Notes: a model not told the origin generated them from the letters alone. A stretch of DNA of 64,000 nucleotides from Pseudomonas paracarnis (GCF_904063055.1 NZ_CAJFCN010000007.1:62001-126000), one strand, 5' to 3'; positions 1-8,877 are shown, counted from the stretch's first letter. Numbers and translations: made by a program.

Positions 1-526
1 CGGCCTGGGCTTCACCCAGCTCACCGCGCTCGGCCAGGCAGCGTGCATAGAGGATCAGGGCGGCGGCGTTGGTATTGTCCTCGCCCAACAATTGCACCAG
101 CAACGCTTCGGCCTCGCTGATGCGCCCTTCGCTGAACAGCGCCTGAGCCTGCTCCAACGGGTCCGCCGCAGCCGGCGGTGGCATTTGCACATGGGGCTCC
201 AGCATCGCCCGCACGGCCGACTCCGGCTGTGCACCGGCAAAGCCGTCCACCGGTTGGCCATCCTTGAACAGCACCACCGTCGGCAGGCTTTGAATGCCAA
301 AACGCGCCACGATGTCCTGTTCGGCTTCGCAGTCGATCTTGGCGAGCAGCAACTCACCCTGATAACTCTCGGCAATCTTCGCCAGCATTGGCATCAGTGC
401 TTTGCAGGGTGCGCACCACTCGGCCCAGAAATCGACCAATACGGGCTTTTCGAAGGAGTTCTGGATAACGGCCTGATCGAAGTTGGCGGTGGTGACGTCG
501 AAGATGTACGGCGTGGGCTCACTCAT
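1..526 (-). CDS. cnoX: Thioredoxin-domain co-chaperone CnoX/YbbN (partial, C-terminus off the window)
   Basis: Reads leftward and runs off the left edge, so only the first ~175 residues are present. The N-terminal domain is a thioredoxin fold with a complete WCAPCK active site (Cys38 and Cys41). After residue ~120 begins an alpha-helical TPR-like region (alternating Ala/Leu/Glu helices), which is the CnoX/YbbN layout rather than plain thioredoxin. Family knowledge: these proteins hold oxidation-damaged clients for DnaK/GroEL. E. coli CnoX lacks the full CxxC, whereas this protein keeps it and could also act as a reductase. The ATG at 524-526 is the first start before the domain. Identity is firm at family level; the missing C-terminus cannot be judged. 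Confidence 0.88.
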   Translation of the reverse strand, partial: MSEPTPYIFDVTTANFDQAVIQNSFEKPVLVDFWAEWCAPCKALMPMLAKIAESYQGELLLAKIDCEAEQDIVARFGIQSLPTVVLFKDGQPVDGFAGAQPESAVRAMLEPHVQMPPPAAADPLEQAQALFSEGRISEAEALLVQLLGEDNTNAAALILYARCLAERGELGEAQA

Positions 527-598
527 GGGGCGTCTCGAATAAAGCGGGAATGGGGGCAACTATAAGGGCTGGCGAGGTTGGCTGAAAGCATCGTGGTA

Positions 599-648
599 GC
601 TCCCACCTTGAAATGCATTCCCCTGTGGGAGCCGGCTTGCCCGCGATG
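599..648. repeat. REP-like inverted pair (degenerate copy)
   Basis: GCTCCCAC at 599-606 faces GTGGGAGC at 625-632, the latter continuing into a ...CGGCTTGCCCGCGAT tail up to 648. It belongs to the same palindrome family as the other REP copies in the window but has C for T at several positions. It lies between the start of cnoX and the end of the methyltransferase gene. Confidence 0.7.
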
Positions 649-651
649 GCC

Positions 652-1308
652 TCAAGCACGCCGCGAATGGTACAGGCTCACCTTGCGAAACTCCCACGGC
701 TCGGCCAGGTCTGGCAGGGTCAAGGCCTCGAGGATCTCCAGCCGCTGGTAATCCGGATGCTGGAAATCCCGTACCCGCGAATCCGCCACCAGCGCTTCGC
801 GGCCACGGGTGAGGAACTGATCCAGCAACGGCAGGTTGGCGCGGTCATAGAGCACGTCGGCCACCAGAATCAGGTCGAAGCGGTCGGCTTCGGCAAAAAA
901 GTCTGCCGAATAACTCAGCGCCACCTGGTTGAGTTCGGCATTCGCACGGCAAGCGGCCAAGGCCAGTGGGTCCAGGTCGCAGGCCACCACCTCCAGGGCG
1001 CCAGCCTTGACGGCGGCGATCCCGGCTACGCCCGAACCTGCGCCGAAATCCAGCACGCGTTTGCCGGTGACCCACTCAGGATGCGCTGCCAGGTAACGCG
1101 CCAACGCCATGCCGCTGGCCCAGCAAAAACTCCAGTAGGGCGGCTCATGCAGGATGCGCCGGGTTTCTTCCTGGCTGAAGGCACGGTCCATGTTGTCGGC
1201 GTCCAGCAACCACAACGACAACGCGGTACCCGGCAACGGGCAGGGCACCAATTGCGCATCGCCAATCAACGCGCTCAAGGCGTGTTGCAGGCCCAGCGGT
1301 GGCGTCAT
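652..1308 (-). CDS. Class I SAM-dependent methyltransferase (ETFB-lysine/PrmA-like)
   Basis: 218 residues. A clear Rossmann methyltransferase core: motif I VLDFGAGSGVAGIAA near residues 85-99, the acidic ribose-binding residue in VVACDLDPLA, and a post-motif ILVADVLYD. This type resembles the METTL20/ETFB-lysine and L11 methyltransferase group, so a protein substrate is plausible but not shown. Its ATG overlaps the stop of the upstream lipoprotein gene by four bases (ATGA), so the two are translationally coupled. From memory the same pair is conserved in P. aeruginosa. Substrate unknown. Confidence 0.8.
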   Translation of the reverse strand: MTPPLGLQHALSALIGDAQLVPCPLPGTALSLWLLDADNMDRAFSQEETRRILHEPPYWSFCWASGMALARYLAAHPEWVTGKRVLDFGAGSGVAGIAAVKAGALEVVACDLDPLALAACRANAELNQVALSYSADFFAEADRFDLILVADVLYDRANLPLLDQFLTRGREALVADSRVRDFQHPDYQRLEILEALTLPDLAEPWEFRKVSLYHSRRA

Positions 1309-1760
1309 GGCGCCTTGACGAGTTGCAGGGGGCCGGTGCTCTGGGTGATCGCCTGGGTGACGCGCACGGCAGGCAGATGCAGGATCAGCTGGCCGGACTG
1401 GCTGGCGCGGCCGCGCAATTCCACGCGGGCACCGGCCGGGAAGGCTTCAGGGTTGAAGCGCAGGCGGAAGGCCAAGGGCTTGCCGTTGCCGCTCAGTACG
1501 CTGCTGGCGAGCAGTTGCTGCGGGCGCGAACGGTCGTCGATCACCAAGAGCGCCATCTCGACTTCGGCACCAGCGGGCACGTTGGTCAGGCTGCCGCTGA
1601 TTTCGCGCTGATAGGCGGGCAGGGGGCCGAGGTCTTCAATACCCGGGACTTTTTTCTCTTGCGCCGGTGTTGGTTGAGGCGCGGCCGGCTTGGGGGCTTC
1701 GCTGCTGCAGGCGACCAGAAAACTGAACAGGCTGAGTAGAACGAGTGGTCGTAACTGCAT
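1305..1760 (-). CDS. YbaY-family lipoprotein
   Basis: 151 residues from the chosen ATG at 1758-1760. This start is preceded by a GGAG Shine-Dalgarno at proper spacing and opens directly on a lipoprotein signal peptide with lipobox LVACSS. An upstream in-frame start would add about 31 residues before the signal and is unlikely. After a Pro/Ala-rich linker the rest is a beta-rich domain of the YbaY (type III secretion-lipoprotein-like, DUF4426/YscW-like) kind. Probably anchored in the outer membrane; function not established. First gene of a two-gene leftward unit with the methyltransferase. Confidence 0.75.
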   Translation of the reverse strand: MQLRPLVLLSLFSFLVACSSEAPKPAAPQPTPAQEKKVPGIEDLGPLPAYQREISGSLTNVPAGAEVEMALLVIDDRSRPQQLLASSVLSGNGKPLAFRLRFNPEAFPAGARVELRGRASQSGQLILHLPAVRVTQAITQSTGPLQLVKAP

Positions 1761-1899
1761 GTACGGCTCCAGAAAGGACAAAATCCGTGGCTTAAAAATA
1801 TGAAACATATAAGCCTGCCTATATACCGTAAAGGCTATGGCTTGTCTTGCCACAGGGATGCGCTACCATGGCCCTCCCATTTTTTGTTGCCTGCCAACC

Positions 1900-2364
1900 A
1901 TGCACTGTCCCTTCTGCGGTGCCAACGACACCAAGGTCATCGACTCGCGTCTGGTCGCCGAGGGCGACCAAGTGCGTCGCCGGCGCGAATGCCTGGCCTG
2001 TGGTGAACGTTTCACCACCTTCGAAACCGCCGAACTGGTGTTGCCGCGTCTGATCAAGTCCGACGGCAGCCGCCAGCCTTTCGACGAAGAAAAACTGCGC
2101 GCCGGTATGCAGCGCGCCCTGGAAAAACGCCCGGTGAGTGTCGAGCGCCTGGAAGCGGCGCTGGTGCATATCAAGCACAAGCTGCGGGCGACCGGCGAGC
2201 GCGAGGTCAAGAGCCTGGTGGTCGGTGAGCTGGTGATGGGCGAGCTGCAAAAGCTCGACGAAGTCGCCTATATCCGTTTTGCCTCGGTGTATCGACGCTT
2301 CCAGGACCTCAACGAGTTCCGTGAAGAGATCGACCGCCTGGCCCGTGAGCCCTCCAAACAATGA
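1900..2364 (+). CDS. nrdR: Transcriptional repressor NrdR
   Basis: 154 residues, the usual family length. The N-terminal zinc ribbon is intact (CPFCGAND at the start, CLACGERFTTFE near residue 31), followed by an ATP-cone domain. NrdR senses ATP/dATP and represses ribonucleotide reductase operons by binding NrdR boxes. The ATG at 1900 gives the canonical MHCPFC start; an upstream in-frame ATG at 1837 would add 21 non-conserved residues. The stop overlaps the ribD start (ATGA), matching the widespread nrdR-ribD pairing. Confidence 0.96.
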   Translation: MHCPFCGANDTKVIDSRLVAEGDQVRRRRECLACGERFTTFETAELVLPRLIKSDGSRQPFDEEKLRAGMQRALEKRPVSVERLEAALVHIKHKLRATGEREVKSLVVGELVMGELQKLDEVAYIRFASVYRRFQDLNEFREEIDRLAREPSKQ

Positions 2365-3488
2365 CATCTGAACAGGCTGTGCTCGACGCCCACTACATGG
2401 CCCGTGCCCTCGAATTGGCGCGCAAGGGCCTGTACACCACCCACCCCAACCCGCGGGTTGGCTGCGTGATCGTGCGTGACGGGCAGATTGTCGGCGAAGG
2501 CTGGCATGAGCGCACCGGCGAGCCCCATGCCGAGCCCAATGCCCTGCGCGCCGCTGGCGACAAGGCCCGTGGCGCGACGGTGTACGTGACCCTTGAACCG
2601 TGCAGCCATCATGGCCGTACGCCGCCCTGTGCCGATGCGCTGGTGACCGCCGGCGTCGCGCGGGTGGTGGCCGGCATGCAGGACCCGAACCCCGAAGTGG
2701 CTGGCCGAGGCATGCAACGCCTGGCCCAGGCCGGTATCGAGGTTCGTAGTGGTGTGTTGGAAACCGAAGCGCGGGCGCTTAACCCCGGCTTCCTCAAGCG
2801 CATGGAGCACGGTCTGCCGTTTGTGCGGGTCAAGCTGGCGATGAGCCTGGACGGCCGCACGGCGATGGCCAGCGGCGAAAGCCAATGGATCACCGGCCCC
2901 GCCGCCCGTGCTGCGGTGCAACGCTTGCGTGCCGAGGCCAGTGTGGTGTTGACCGGTGCCGACACGGTACTGGCCGACGGTGCCCGCTTGACCGTACGCG
3001 CCGCCGAACTGGGCCTGGACGACGCAACCACCGCCCTGGCCATGTCGCGCCCGCCGTTGCGCGTGCTGATCGATGGCCGCCTGCGGGTGCCGCTCAACGC
3101 GCCGTTCTTCAAGGCCGGCCCGGCATTGGTCATCACCTGCGTGACTCCGGAGAACCAGTTCCCCCGGGGCCCTGAGTGCCTTGTGGTTCCAGGTGTGGAG
3201 GGCCAGGTTGACCTGCGCTCGGCATTGGTCGCCCTGGCTGCCCGTGGCGTCAACGATGTGTTGGTGGAAGCCGGCCCAAGCCTGGCCGGCGCGTTTGCCC
3301 AACAAGGCCTGGTGGATGAGTATGTGATATTCATCGCCGGCAAGTTCCTCGGCTCCGCTGCCCGCCCGTTGCTGGACTGGCCGCTTGATAAGTTGGCCGA
3401 TGCTCCCCAACTCAAGATCACCGAAATGCGCGCTGTGGGCGACGACTGGCGAGTCACTGCCATCCCCGTCCCAGCAGTGAGCGTATAA
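2361..3488 (+). CDS. ribD: Bifunctional diaminohydroxyphosphoribosylaminopyrimidine deaminase / 5-amino-6-(5-phosphoribosylamino)uracil reductase RibD
   Basis: 375 residues. The N-terminal deaminase domain has its zinc site: His56-Ala-Glu58, Cys81 and Cys90 in PCSHHGRTPPC. The C-terminal half is the dihydrofolate-reductase-like domain (FVRVKLAMSLDGRTA at the domain start). It catalyses the second and third steps of riboflavin synthesis from the RibA product. Overlaps nrdR by four bases; ribE follows after 49 bases. No FMN riboswitch is visible upstream, so expression probably follows nrdR. Confidence 0.97.
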   Translation: MTSEQAVLDAHYMARALELARKGLYTTHPNPRVGCVIVRDGQIVGEGWHERTGEPHAEPNALRAAGDKARGATVYVTLEPCSHHGRTPPCADALVTAGVARVVAGMQDPNPEVAGRGMQRLAQAGIEVRSGVLETEARALNPGFLKRMEHGLPFVRVKLAMSLDGRTAMASGESQWITGPAARAAVQRLRAEASVVLTGADTVLADGARLTVRAAELGLDDATTALAMSRPPLRVLIDGRLRVPLNAPFFKAGPALVITCVTPENQFPRGPECLVVPGVEGQVDLRSALVALAARGVNDVLVEAGPSLAGAFAQQGLVDEYVIFIAGKFLGSAARPLLDWPLDKLADAPQLKITEMRAVGDDWRVTAIPVPAVSV

Positions 3489-3537
3489 TTCCCGGCCTGC
3501 GCTTAAGCGTCAGCCCCCTCGTTTTCAGGAGAACGAA

Positions 3538-4200
3538 ATGTTCACCGGCATTATCGAATCCATCGGCAGCATCCGTGCAATGACCCCCAAAGGCGGGGAT
3601 GTCCGCCTGCTGGTTGAAACCGGCAAGCTGGACCTCGGCGACGTCAAGCTGGGCGACAGCATCGCCGTCAGTGGCGTGTGCCTGACCGTCATTGAGCTGC
3701 CGGGCAACGGCTTTGCTGCCGATGTCAGCCGGGAAACTCTGGACTGCACCGCGATGAACGACCTCAAGGCCGGCAGCCCGGTCAACCTGGAAAAAGCCCT
3801 GACGCCGACCACCCGCCTGGGCGGTCACCTGGTCAGCGGCCACGTCGACGGCGTCGGCGAAGTGGTGGCCCGCAGCGAAAACGCCCGCGCGGTGGAATTC
3901 CGCATCCGCGCGCCCAAAGAGCTGGCCAAGTACATCGCCCACAAAGGCTCGATCACCGTCGACGGCACCAGCCTGACCGTGAACGCCGTGAATGGCGCCG
4001 AATTTGAACTGACCATCATTCCCCACACCCTCAGCGAAACCATCATGGCCTCGTACCAGCCGGGTCGCCGGGTGAACCTGGAAGTGGACTTGCTTGCCCG
4101 TTACCTGGAGCGCCTGTTGCTGGGCGAAAAGGCCGCAGAGCCTGCATCAGGCAACATCACCGAAAGTTTTCTGGCCGCTAACGGCTACCTGAAATCCTGA
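3538..4200 (+). CDS. ribE: Riboflavin synthase alpha subunit
   Basis: 220 residues starting MFTGIIE, with two tandem lumazine-binding beta-barrel domains (the second begins near residue 97, GGHLVSGHVDG). It dismutates two 6,7-dimethyl-8-ribityllumazine molecules to riboflavin and a recycled pyrimidine. An AGGAGAACGA Shine-Dalgarno lies just upstream. Called ribC in some Pseudomonas annotations. Second member of the rib run, 16 bases before ribBA. Confidence 0.97.
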   Translation: MFTGIIESIGSIRAMTPKGGDVRLLVETGKLDLGDVKLGDSIAVSGVCLTVIELPGNGFAADVSRETLDCTAMNDLKAGSPVNLEKALTPTTRLGGHLVSGHVDGVGEVVARSENARAVEFRIRAPKELAKYIAHKGSITVDGTSLTVNAVNGAEFELTIIPHTLSETIMASYQPGRRVNLEVDLLARYLERLLLGEKAAEPASGNITESFLAANGYLKS

Positions 4201-4215
4201 CCAAGGGGGTGCCGC

Positions 4216-5307
4216 GTGGCGCTCAATAGCATCGAAGAACTGGTTGAAGACATCCGCCAAGGCAAGATGGTCATCCTCATGGATGACGAAGATCGCGAGA
4301 ACGAAGGCGATATCATCATGGCCGCCGAAGCGTGCAAGCCCGAGCACATCAACTTCATGGCCAAGCACGCCCGTGGGCTGATCTGCATGCCCATGAGCCG
4401 CGAACGCTGCGAATTGCTCAAGCTGCCGTTGATGGCGCCGCGCAATGGCTCGGGTTTCGGCACCAAGTTCACCGTATCCATTGAAGCCACCACGGGCGTC
4501 ACCACCGGCATTTCCGCCGCTGACCGCGCCCGCACCGTGCAAGCCGCCGCCGCGAAAGACGCCAAGGCCGAAGACATCGTCAGCCCCGGCCACATCTTCC
4601 CGCTGATGGCCCAACCGGGCGGTACCCTGGCCCGTGCCGGCCACACCGAAGCCGCCTGCGACCTGGCGCGCATGGCCGGTTTCGAGCCAAGCGGGGTGAT
4701 CTGCGAAGTGATGAACGACGATGGCACCATGGCCCGTCGTACTGAACTCGAAGCCTTTGCCGCCGAGCACAGCCTCAAGATCGGCACGATCGCCGACCTG
4801 ATTCACTACCGCATGATCCACGAACGTACCGTTCAGCGGATTGCCGAGCAGCCCCTGGACAGCGAACTGGGCCAATTCAATTTGGTGACCTACCGTGATT
4901 CAGTGGAAGGCGACGTGCACATGGCCCTGACCCTGGGCAACATTTGCGCCGAAGAGCCGACCCTGGTACGCGTACATAACATGGACCCACTGCGTGACCT
5001 GTTGATGGTCAAGCAGCCCGGTCGCTGGAGCCTGCGCGCCGCCATGGCTGCGGTTTCCGAGGCTGGCAGCGGTGTGGTGCTGTTGCTCGGCCACCCGCTG
5101 GACGGTGATGTATTGCTGGCGCATATCCGCGAAACCGCTGACGCCGTGCCGGTGAAAAAACCGACCACCTACAGCATCGTCGGTGCCGGTTCGCAGATCC
5201 TGCGCGACCTGGGTGTGCGCAAAATGCGCCTGATGAGCGCACCGATGAAATTTAATGCGATATCCGGATTCGACCTGGAAGTTGTAGAATACGTGCCCTC
5301 CGAATAA
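4216..5307 (+). CDS. ribBA: 3,4-dihydroxy-2-butanone 4-phosphate synthase with degenerate GTP cyclohydrolase II domain
   Basis: 363 residues from a GTG start with an AAGGGGG Shine-Dalgarno. Residues 1 to ~205 form a full DHBP synthase domain (DDEDRENEGD metal/substrate motif near residue 24; HTEAACDLARMAG near 152). The rest is GTP cyclohydrolase II-like. However, where active RibA has the zinc cysteines of HSECLTGD...CDC, this protein reads HNMDPLRDLL and has none. The second domain should therefore not hydrolyse GTP. It converts ribulose 5-phosphate to DHBP for RibH. A true ribA lies 3 kb downstream, which explains why the loss is tolerated. Confidence 0.95.
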   Translation: MALNSIEELVEDIRQGKMVILMDDEDRENEGDIIMAAEACKPEHINFMAKHARGLICMPMSRERCELLKLPLMAPRNGSGFGTKFTVSIEATTGVTTGISAADRARTVQAAAAKDAKAEDIVSPGHIFPLMAQPGGTLARAGHTEAACDLARMAGFEPSGVICEVMNDDGTMARRTELEAFAAEHSLKIGTIADLIHYRMIHERTVQRIAEQPLDSELGQFNLVTYRDSVEGDVHMALTLGNICAEEPTLVRVHNMDPLRDLLMVKQPGRWSLRAAMAAVSEAGSGVVLLLGHPLDGDVLLAHIRETADAVPVKKPTTYSIVGAGSQILRDLGVRKMRLMSAPMKFNAISGFDLEVVEYVPSE

Positions 5308-5395
5308 AGGCCGGCGATTTTTGCCCCTTGTTCGCGGTTAAATCATCACTGAGGGACGCACTTTTCGCGTCCCGGCTCTTTAAGAGATTTGTCGA

Positions 5396-5872
5396 ATGAC
5401 CCTGAAGACCATCGAAGGTACCTTCATCGCCCCCAAAGGCCGCTATGCCCTGGTGGTTGGCCGCTTCAACAGCTTCGTGGTTGAGAGCCTGGTAAGCGGT
5501 GCGGTTGACGCCCTGGTTCGCCACGGTGTGAGCGAGAGCGATATCACCCTTATCCGCGCGCCTGGCGCCTTCGAAATTCCACTGGTTGCGCAAAAAGTTG
5601 CTCAGCAGGGTGAATACGCGGCGATCATCGCCCTGGGCGCGGTCATTCGTGGCGGCACCCCGCACTTCGAATACGTGGCCGGCGAATGCACCAAGGGCCT
5701 GGCCCAGGTGTCCATGGAATTCGGCGTGCCAGTCGCTTTCGGCGTACTGACCGTTGATTCCATCGAGCAAGCCATCGAGCGTTCCGGCACCAAAGCCGGT
5801 AACAAAGGCGCTGAAGCTGCCTTGTCCGCCCTGGAAATGGTCAGCCTGCTGTCGCAGTTGGAGGCCAAGTGA
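5396..5872 (+). CDS. ribH: 6,7-dimethyl-8-ribityllumazine synthase
   Basis: 158 residues with the substrate motifs PGAFEIP and GAVIRGGTPHFEYV (catalytic His in TPHF). It condenses the RibD-derived pyrimidine with DHBP from RibBA. An 88-base gap after ribBA has no obvious terminator, so it is probably co-transcribed. The stop codon overlaps the GTG start of nusB, the conserved ribH-nusB junction. Confidence 0.97.
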   Translation: MTLKTIEGTFIAPKGRYALVVGRFNSFVVESLVSGAVDALVRHGVSESDITLIRAPGAFEIPLVAQKVAQQGEYAAIIALGAVIRGGTPHFEYVAGECTKGLAQVSMEFGVPVAFGVLTVDSIEQAIERSGTKAGNKGAEAALSALEMVSLLSQLEAK

Positions 5873-6369
5873 TTTCCGACGAAAGCGATCAGTTCAACCC
5901 TCAGGACCCGCGTCCTGCCGATGCCGGCAAACCGTCCAAGAGCGAGAAGCGCCGCAAGGCGCGTCAACTCGCGACCCAGGCGCTGTACCAGCGTCACCTG
6001 GCGGGCGCTTCGCTGAACGAAATCGAGGCACAGTTTCGCGTCGATAACGATTTCACCTTCGCCGACCAGAGCTACTTCCACGACATCCTGCACGGCGTGC
6101 ACGCCAACCTGACCGAGATCGACACAGCCCTGGCGCCATGCCTGGACCTGACCATCGAAGAGCTCGACCCGGTTGAGCTGTGCGTGATGCGCCTGTCTAC
6201 CTGGGAGTTGCTCAAGCGCGTTGACGTGCCGTACCGCGTCGTGATCAACGAAGGCATCGAGCTGGCGAAAGTCTACGGTTCGACCGACGGCCACAAGTTC
6301 GTCAACGGCGTGCTCGACAAGCTGGCCCCGCGCCTGCGTGAAGCCGAAGTGAAGGAACACAAGCGCTAA
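5869..6369 (+). CDS. nusB: Transcription antitermination factor NusB
   Basis: 166 residues from a GTG that overlaps the ribH stop. The sequence after residue ~25 (RRKARQLATQALYQ) is the typical NusB start, and the C-terminus has VVINEGIELAKVYG with KFVNGVLDKLA. With NusE/S10 it binds boxA RNA in rRNA leaders. The ~20-residue N-terminal extension rich in Asp/Ser/Lys is longer than in E. coli NusB. Confidence 0.95.
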   Translation: MISDESDQFNPQDPRPADAGKPSKSEKRRKARQLATQALYQRHLAGASLNEIEAQFRVDNDFTFADQSYFHDILHGVHANLTEIDTALAPCLDLTIEELDPVELCVMRLSTWELLKRVDVPYRVVINEGIELAKVYGSTDGHKFVNGVLDKLAPRLREAEVKEHKR

Positions 6370-6387
6370 TCTGCGCTTGATTCCTCA

Positions 6388-7353
6388 ATGGGTGAGTTTG
6401 AGCTGATCCGCACATACTTCGCCGCCGCGCCCTGTGCGCAAGGTGGCGAAGGCATTGCCCTGGGGATCGGCGACGACTGCGCCTTGCTGGCGCTTCCCGC
6501 CGGGGAGCAACTGGCAGTCTCCACCGATACGCTGGTGGCTGGCGTGCATTTTGCCGACCCCTGTGACCCGTTCCTGCTCGGCCAGCGCTCGCTGGCCGTG
6601 GCGGTGAGCGACCTGGCCGCCATGGGCGCCCACCCCCTCGCCTTTACCCTTGCCCTGACCACGCCGAGCGTCGAAGCCGATTGGCTGCAACGCTATGCCC
6701 AAGGTTTGAATGCCATGGCGCAAAACTGCGGCGTGGGCCTGGTGGGCGGCGATACCACCCGTGGGCCGCTGAGCCTGACCCTGACCGTGTTCGGCCGCGT
6801 GCCGGCTGGCCAGGCCTTGACGCGCAGCGGTGCACAGCCGGGCGACCTGCTGTGTGTCGGCGGCGAGTTAGGCAATGCCGCTGGCGCGTTGCCGCTGGTA
6901 TTGGGGCAACGCACGGCTGACGCAGCAATCGCCGAGCCGCTGCTGGCGCATTACTGGTCGCCGCAACCGCAGTTGGCCCTGGGGCTTGCGCTGCGGGGCA
7001 AGGCGACAGCGGCGATGGATATCTCCGATGGGCTGTTGGCCGACTGTGGGCATATCGCCAAGGCGTCAGCGGTGCGCCTGGTGGTTGAGCGCCACCGGTT
7101 GCCGTTGTCCGAGGCCTTGCTGGCGTTTGTTGGTGAAGACCAGGCTCACGTGGCGGCGTTGAGTGGGGGCGACGACTATGTGCTGGCGTTCACCTTGCCA
7201 CCGTCCGAGTTAGCGCCGTTGCAGGCGGATGGCTGGCCGGTGCATGTGGTCGGCCGGGTCGAAGCGGGGCAGGGCGTAACGCTGCTCGACGTCCACGGCC
7301 AGGACATCACCCCGGCTGTGCGCGGCTACCAGCATTTTCGCCAGACGCCCTAA
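6388..7353 (+). CDS. thiL: Thiamine-monophosphate kinase
   Basis: 321 residues of the PurM/ThiL fold. Motifs in order: GIGDDCALL, VSTDTLVAGVHF, DLAAMGAHP, GGDTTRG, DISDGLLAD. It phosphorylates thiamine monophosphate to the diphosphate coenzyme. It sits 18 bases after nusB. In P. aeruginosa I recall pgpA following thiL; here no pgpA is present and a binding-protein gene follows. Confidence 0.95.
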   Translation: MGEFELIRTYFAAAPCAQGGEGIALGIGDDCALLALPAGEQLAVSTDTLVAGVHFADPCDPFLLGQRSLAVAVSDLAAMGAHPLAFTLALTTPSVEADWLQRYAQGLNAMAQNCGVGLVGGDTTRGPLSLTLTVFGRVPAGQALTRSGAQPGDLLCVGGELGNAAGALPLVLGQRTADAAIAEPLLAHYWSPQPQLALGLALRGKATAAMDISDGLLADCGHIAKASAVRLVVERHRLPLSEALLAFVGEDQAHVAALSGGDDYVLAFTLPPSELAPLQADGWPVHVVGRVEAGQGVTLLDVHGQDITPAVRGYQHFRQTP

Positions 7354-7407
7354 GCCGGCGGTCTGCGCTACCCTTTATACGATTATCCCAAGTAAGAGGC
7401 CGTGACT

Positions 7408-8130
7408 ATGGCTGCATGCCGCTGGCTGCTGATCGTGCTGTGTACCTTCGCTTCCCTGGCCCAGGCGGACACTCCCATGCCCGGCAAAATCGTGCTGGCC
7501 AGTGAGGAGTGGAACGACTACACCAACAAAGATGGCAGCGGCCTGGCCTGGGACCTGTTGCGCCAAGTCTTTGAACCGGCTGGCATCACCGTGCACATCC
7601 GCAGCGTACCCTATACCCGCTCGGTCGGCCTGGCCCAGCGTGGTGAGGTGGATGGTTGTGTCGGCACCTATCGCGATGAGGCCAGCGGTGTGTTGTACCC
7701 CCGCAGGAACTTCGACGCCGATCATGTCTACGCCCTCGGGTTGGCCACTGCGCCGACACCGACCCTGGCGACCTTGGGCAACTATCGCCTGGCCTGGGTG
7801 CGCGGCTATAAATACGAGGAATACCTGCCCACCGTGCGCCGCTTCAACCAGATCGAGCGGCGCAGCGGCATTCTGCCGATGCTACAACACGGCCGTGCCG
7901 ATTTTTATATCGACGCCCTCACCGAAGCCAAATACGTGCTCAGCCAGGCGCAAGACCCGGCGCTGTTCAAACTCACCCATATTGCTGAACTGCCGCTCTA
8001 CGTAGGCTTTGCCGACACCGCGCGCGGCAGGGCATTGATGGCCATGTATGACCAGCGTTTGGGCATCCTGGTCCAGACCGGTGAGCTGAAAGCGATTTTC
8101 GAACGCTGGAAACAGCCGTATCCGTTCTGA
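7408..8130 (+). CDS. Periplasmic amino-acid-type substrate-binding protein (SBP_bac_3-like)
   Basis: 240 residues. I chose ATG 7408 over GTG 7402 because the GAGG ribosome site at 7396-7399 is too close to the GTG. A signal peptide ends near ...ASLAQA, and the mature part begins with KIVLASEEWNDYTNKDGSGLAWDLL, as in ABC-type polar amino-acid binding proteins. It ends with a bilobate C-terminal helix motif (GELKAIFERWKQPYPF). No permease or ATPase is adjacent, so it is an orphan receptor or an enzyme-like relative. Ligand unknown. Confidence 0.75.
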   Translation: MAACRWLLIVLCTFASLAQADTPMPGKIVLASEEWNDYTNKDGSGLAWDLLRQVFEPAGITVHIRSVPYTRSVGLAQRGEVDGCVGTYRDEASGVLYPRRNFDADHVYALGLATAPTPTLATLGNYRLAWVRGYKYEEYLPTVRRFNQIERRSGILPMLQHGRADFYIDALTEAKYVLSQAQDPALFKLTHIAELPLYVGFADTARGRALMAMYDQRLGILVQTGELKAIFERWKQPYPF

Positions 8131-8259
8131 CGCCCATAGAACTGACTCAAAGGCCAATCGAACCTATTGATCTTTATCAGCGATAATTCAGCTTAAGCGT
8201 CTGTAGGAACGTGCTGTTACAATGCCCGCCTCTGTGAAATCTGAAATCAGGAGCACACG

Positions 8260-8877
8260 GTGCCCGTCGTTTTCGTCGCCGCTTCCAAGCTGCCTACCCC
8301 TTTTGCCACGTTCACCATGAACGGCTTTCTTGAAGAAGCCACCGGGCGCGAGCACGTTGTGCTCAGCCTCGGCGACATCACGGATGGCGCGCCGGTGCTG
8401 GGGCGTGTGCATTCCGAGTGCCTGACCGGCGATGCGCTGTTCAGCCAGCGCTGTGACTGCGGCTCGCAACTGGAGGCTGCACTGCAAGCCATCGCCCGTG
8501 AAGGCCGTGGCGTGTTGCTGTACTTGCGTCAGGAAGGCCGCGGCATTGGCCTGTTGAACAAGATCCGCGCCTACGAACTGCAAGACGGCGGCGCCGACAC
8601 CGTCGAGGCCAACGAGCGCCTGGGCTTTGCTGCCGACCAGCGCGACTACGCCATCTGCCTGCCGATGCTCGAGCACCTGGGGGTCAAATCCCTGCGCCTG
8701 ATGACCAACAACCCCCGCAAGGTCAAAGCCTTGACCGAGATGGGCATCACCGTGGCCGAGCGCGTGCCGCTGCACACCGGGCACAACCCACACAACAAGC
8801 TCTACCTGGCCACCAAAGCCAGCAAGCTCGATCACATGATGGGCAACGAGCACCAGGGCGAGGTCGACCGCGCGTGA
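8260..8877 (+). CDS. ribA: GTP cyclohydrolase II
   Basis: 205 residues from a GTG start with AGGAG upstream. The zinc cysteines are intact (Cys54, Cys65, Cys67 in HSECLTGDALFSQRCDC), followed by the GTP-binding RQEGRGIGL loop. It makes the first committed riboflavin intermediate. It is the working cyclohydrolase of the window, since the RibBA copy lacks these residues. Its stop overlaps the next start by four bases. Confidence 0.97.
   Translation: MPVVFVAASKLPTPFATFTMNGFLEEATGREHVVLSLGDITDGAPVLGRVHSECLTGDALFSQRCDCGSQLEAALQAIAREGRGVLLYLRQEGRGIGLLNKIRAYELQDGGADTVEANERLGFAADQRDYAICLPMLEHLGVKSLRLMTNNPRKVKALTEMGITVAERVPLHTGHNPHNKLYLATKASKLDHMMGNEHQGEVDRA

Noticed and set aside
2268..3463. Long antisense open frames opposite ribD
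   Set aside because: High-GC codon bias creates long mirror frames; translations are low-complexity Arg/His/Gln-rich and match no family.
8131..8259. FMN riboswitch before ribA or elsewhere in the rib cluster
   Set aside because: None of the conserved RFN-element blocks are visible before ribD, ribE, ribBA or ribA.
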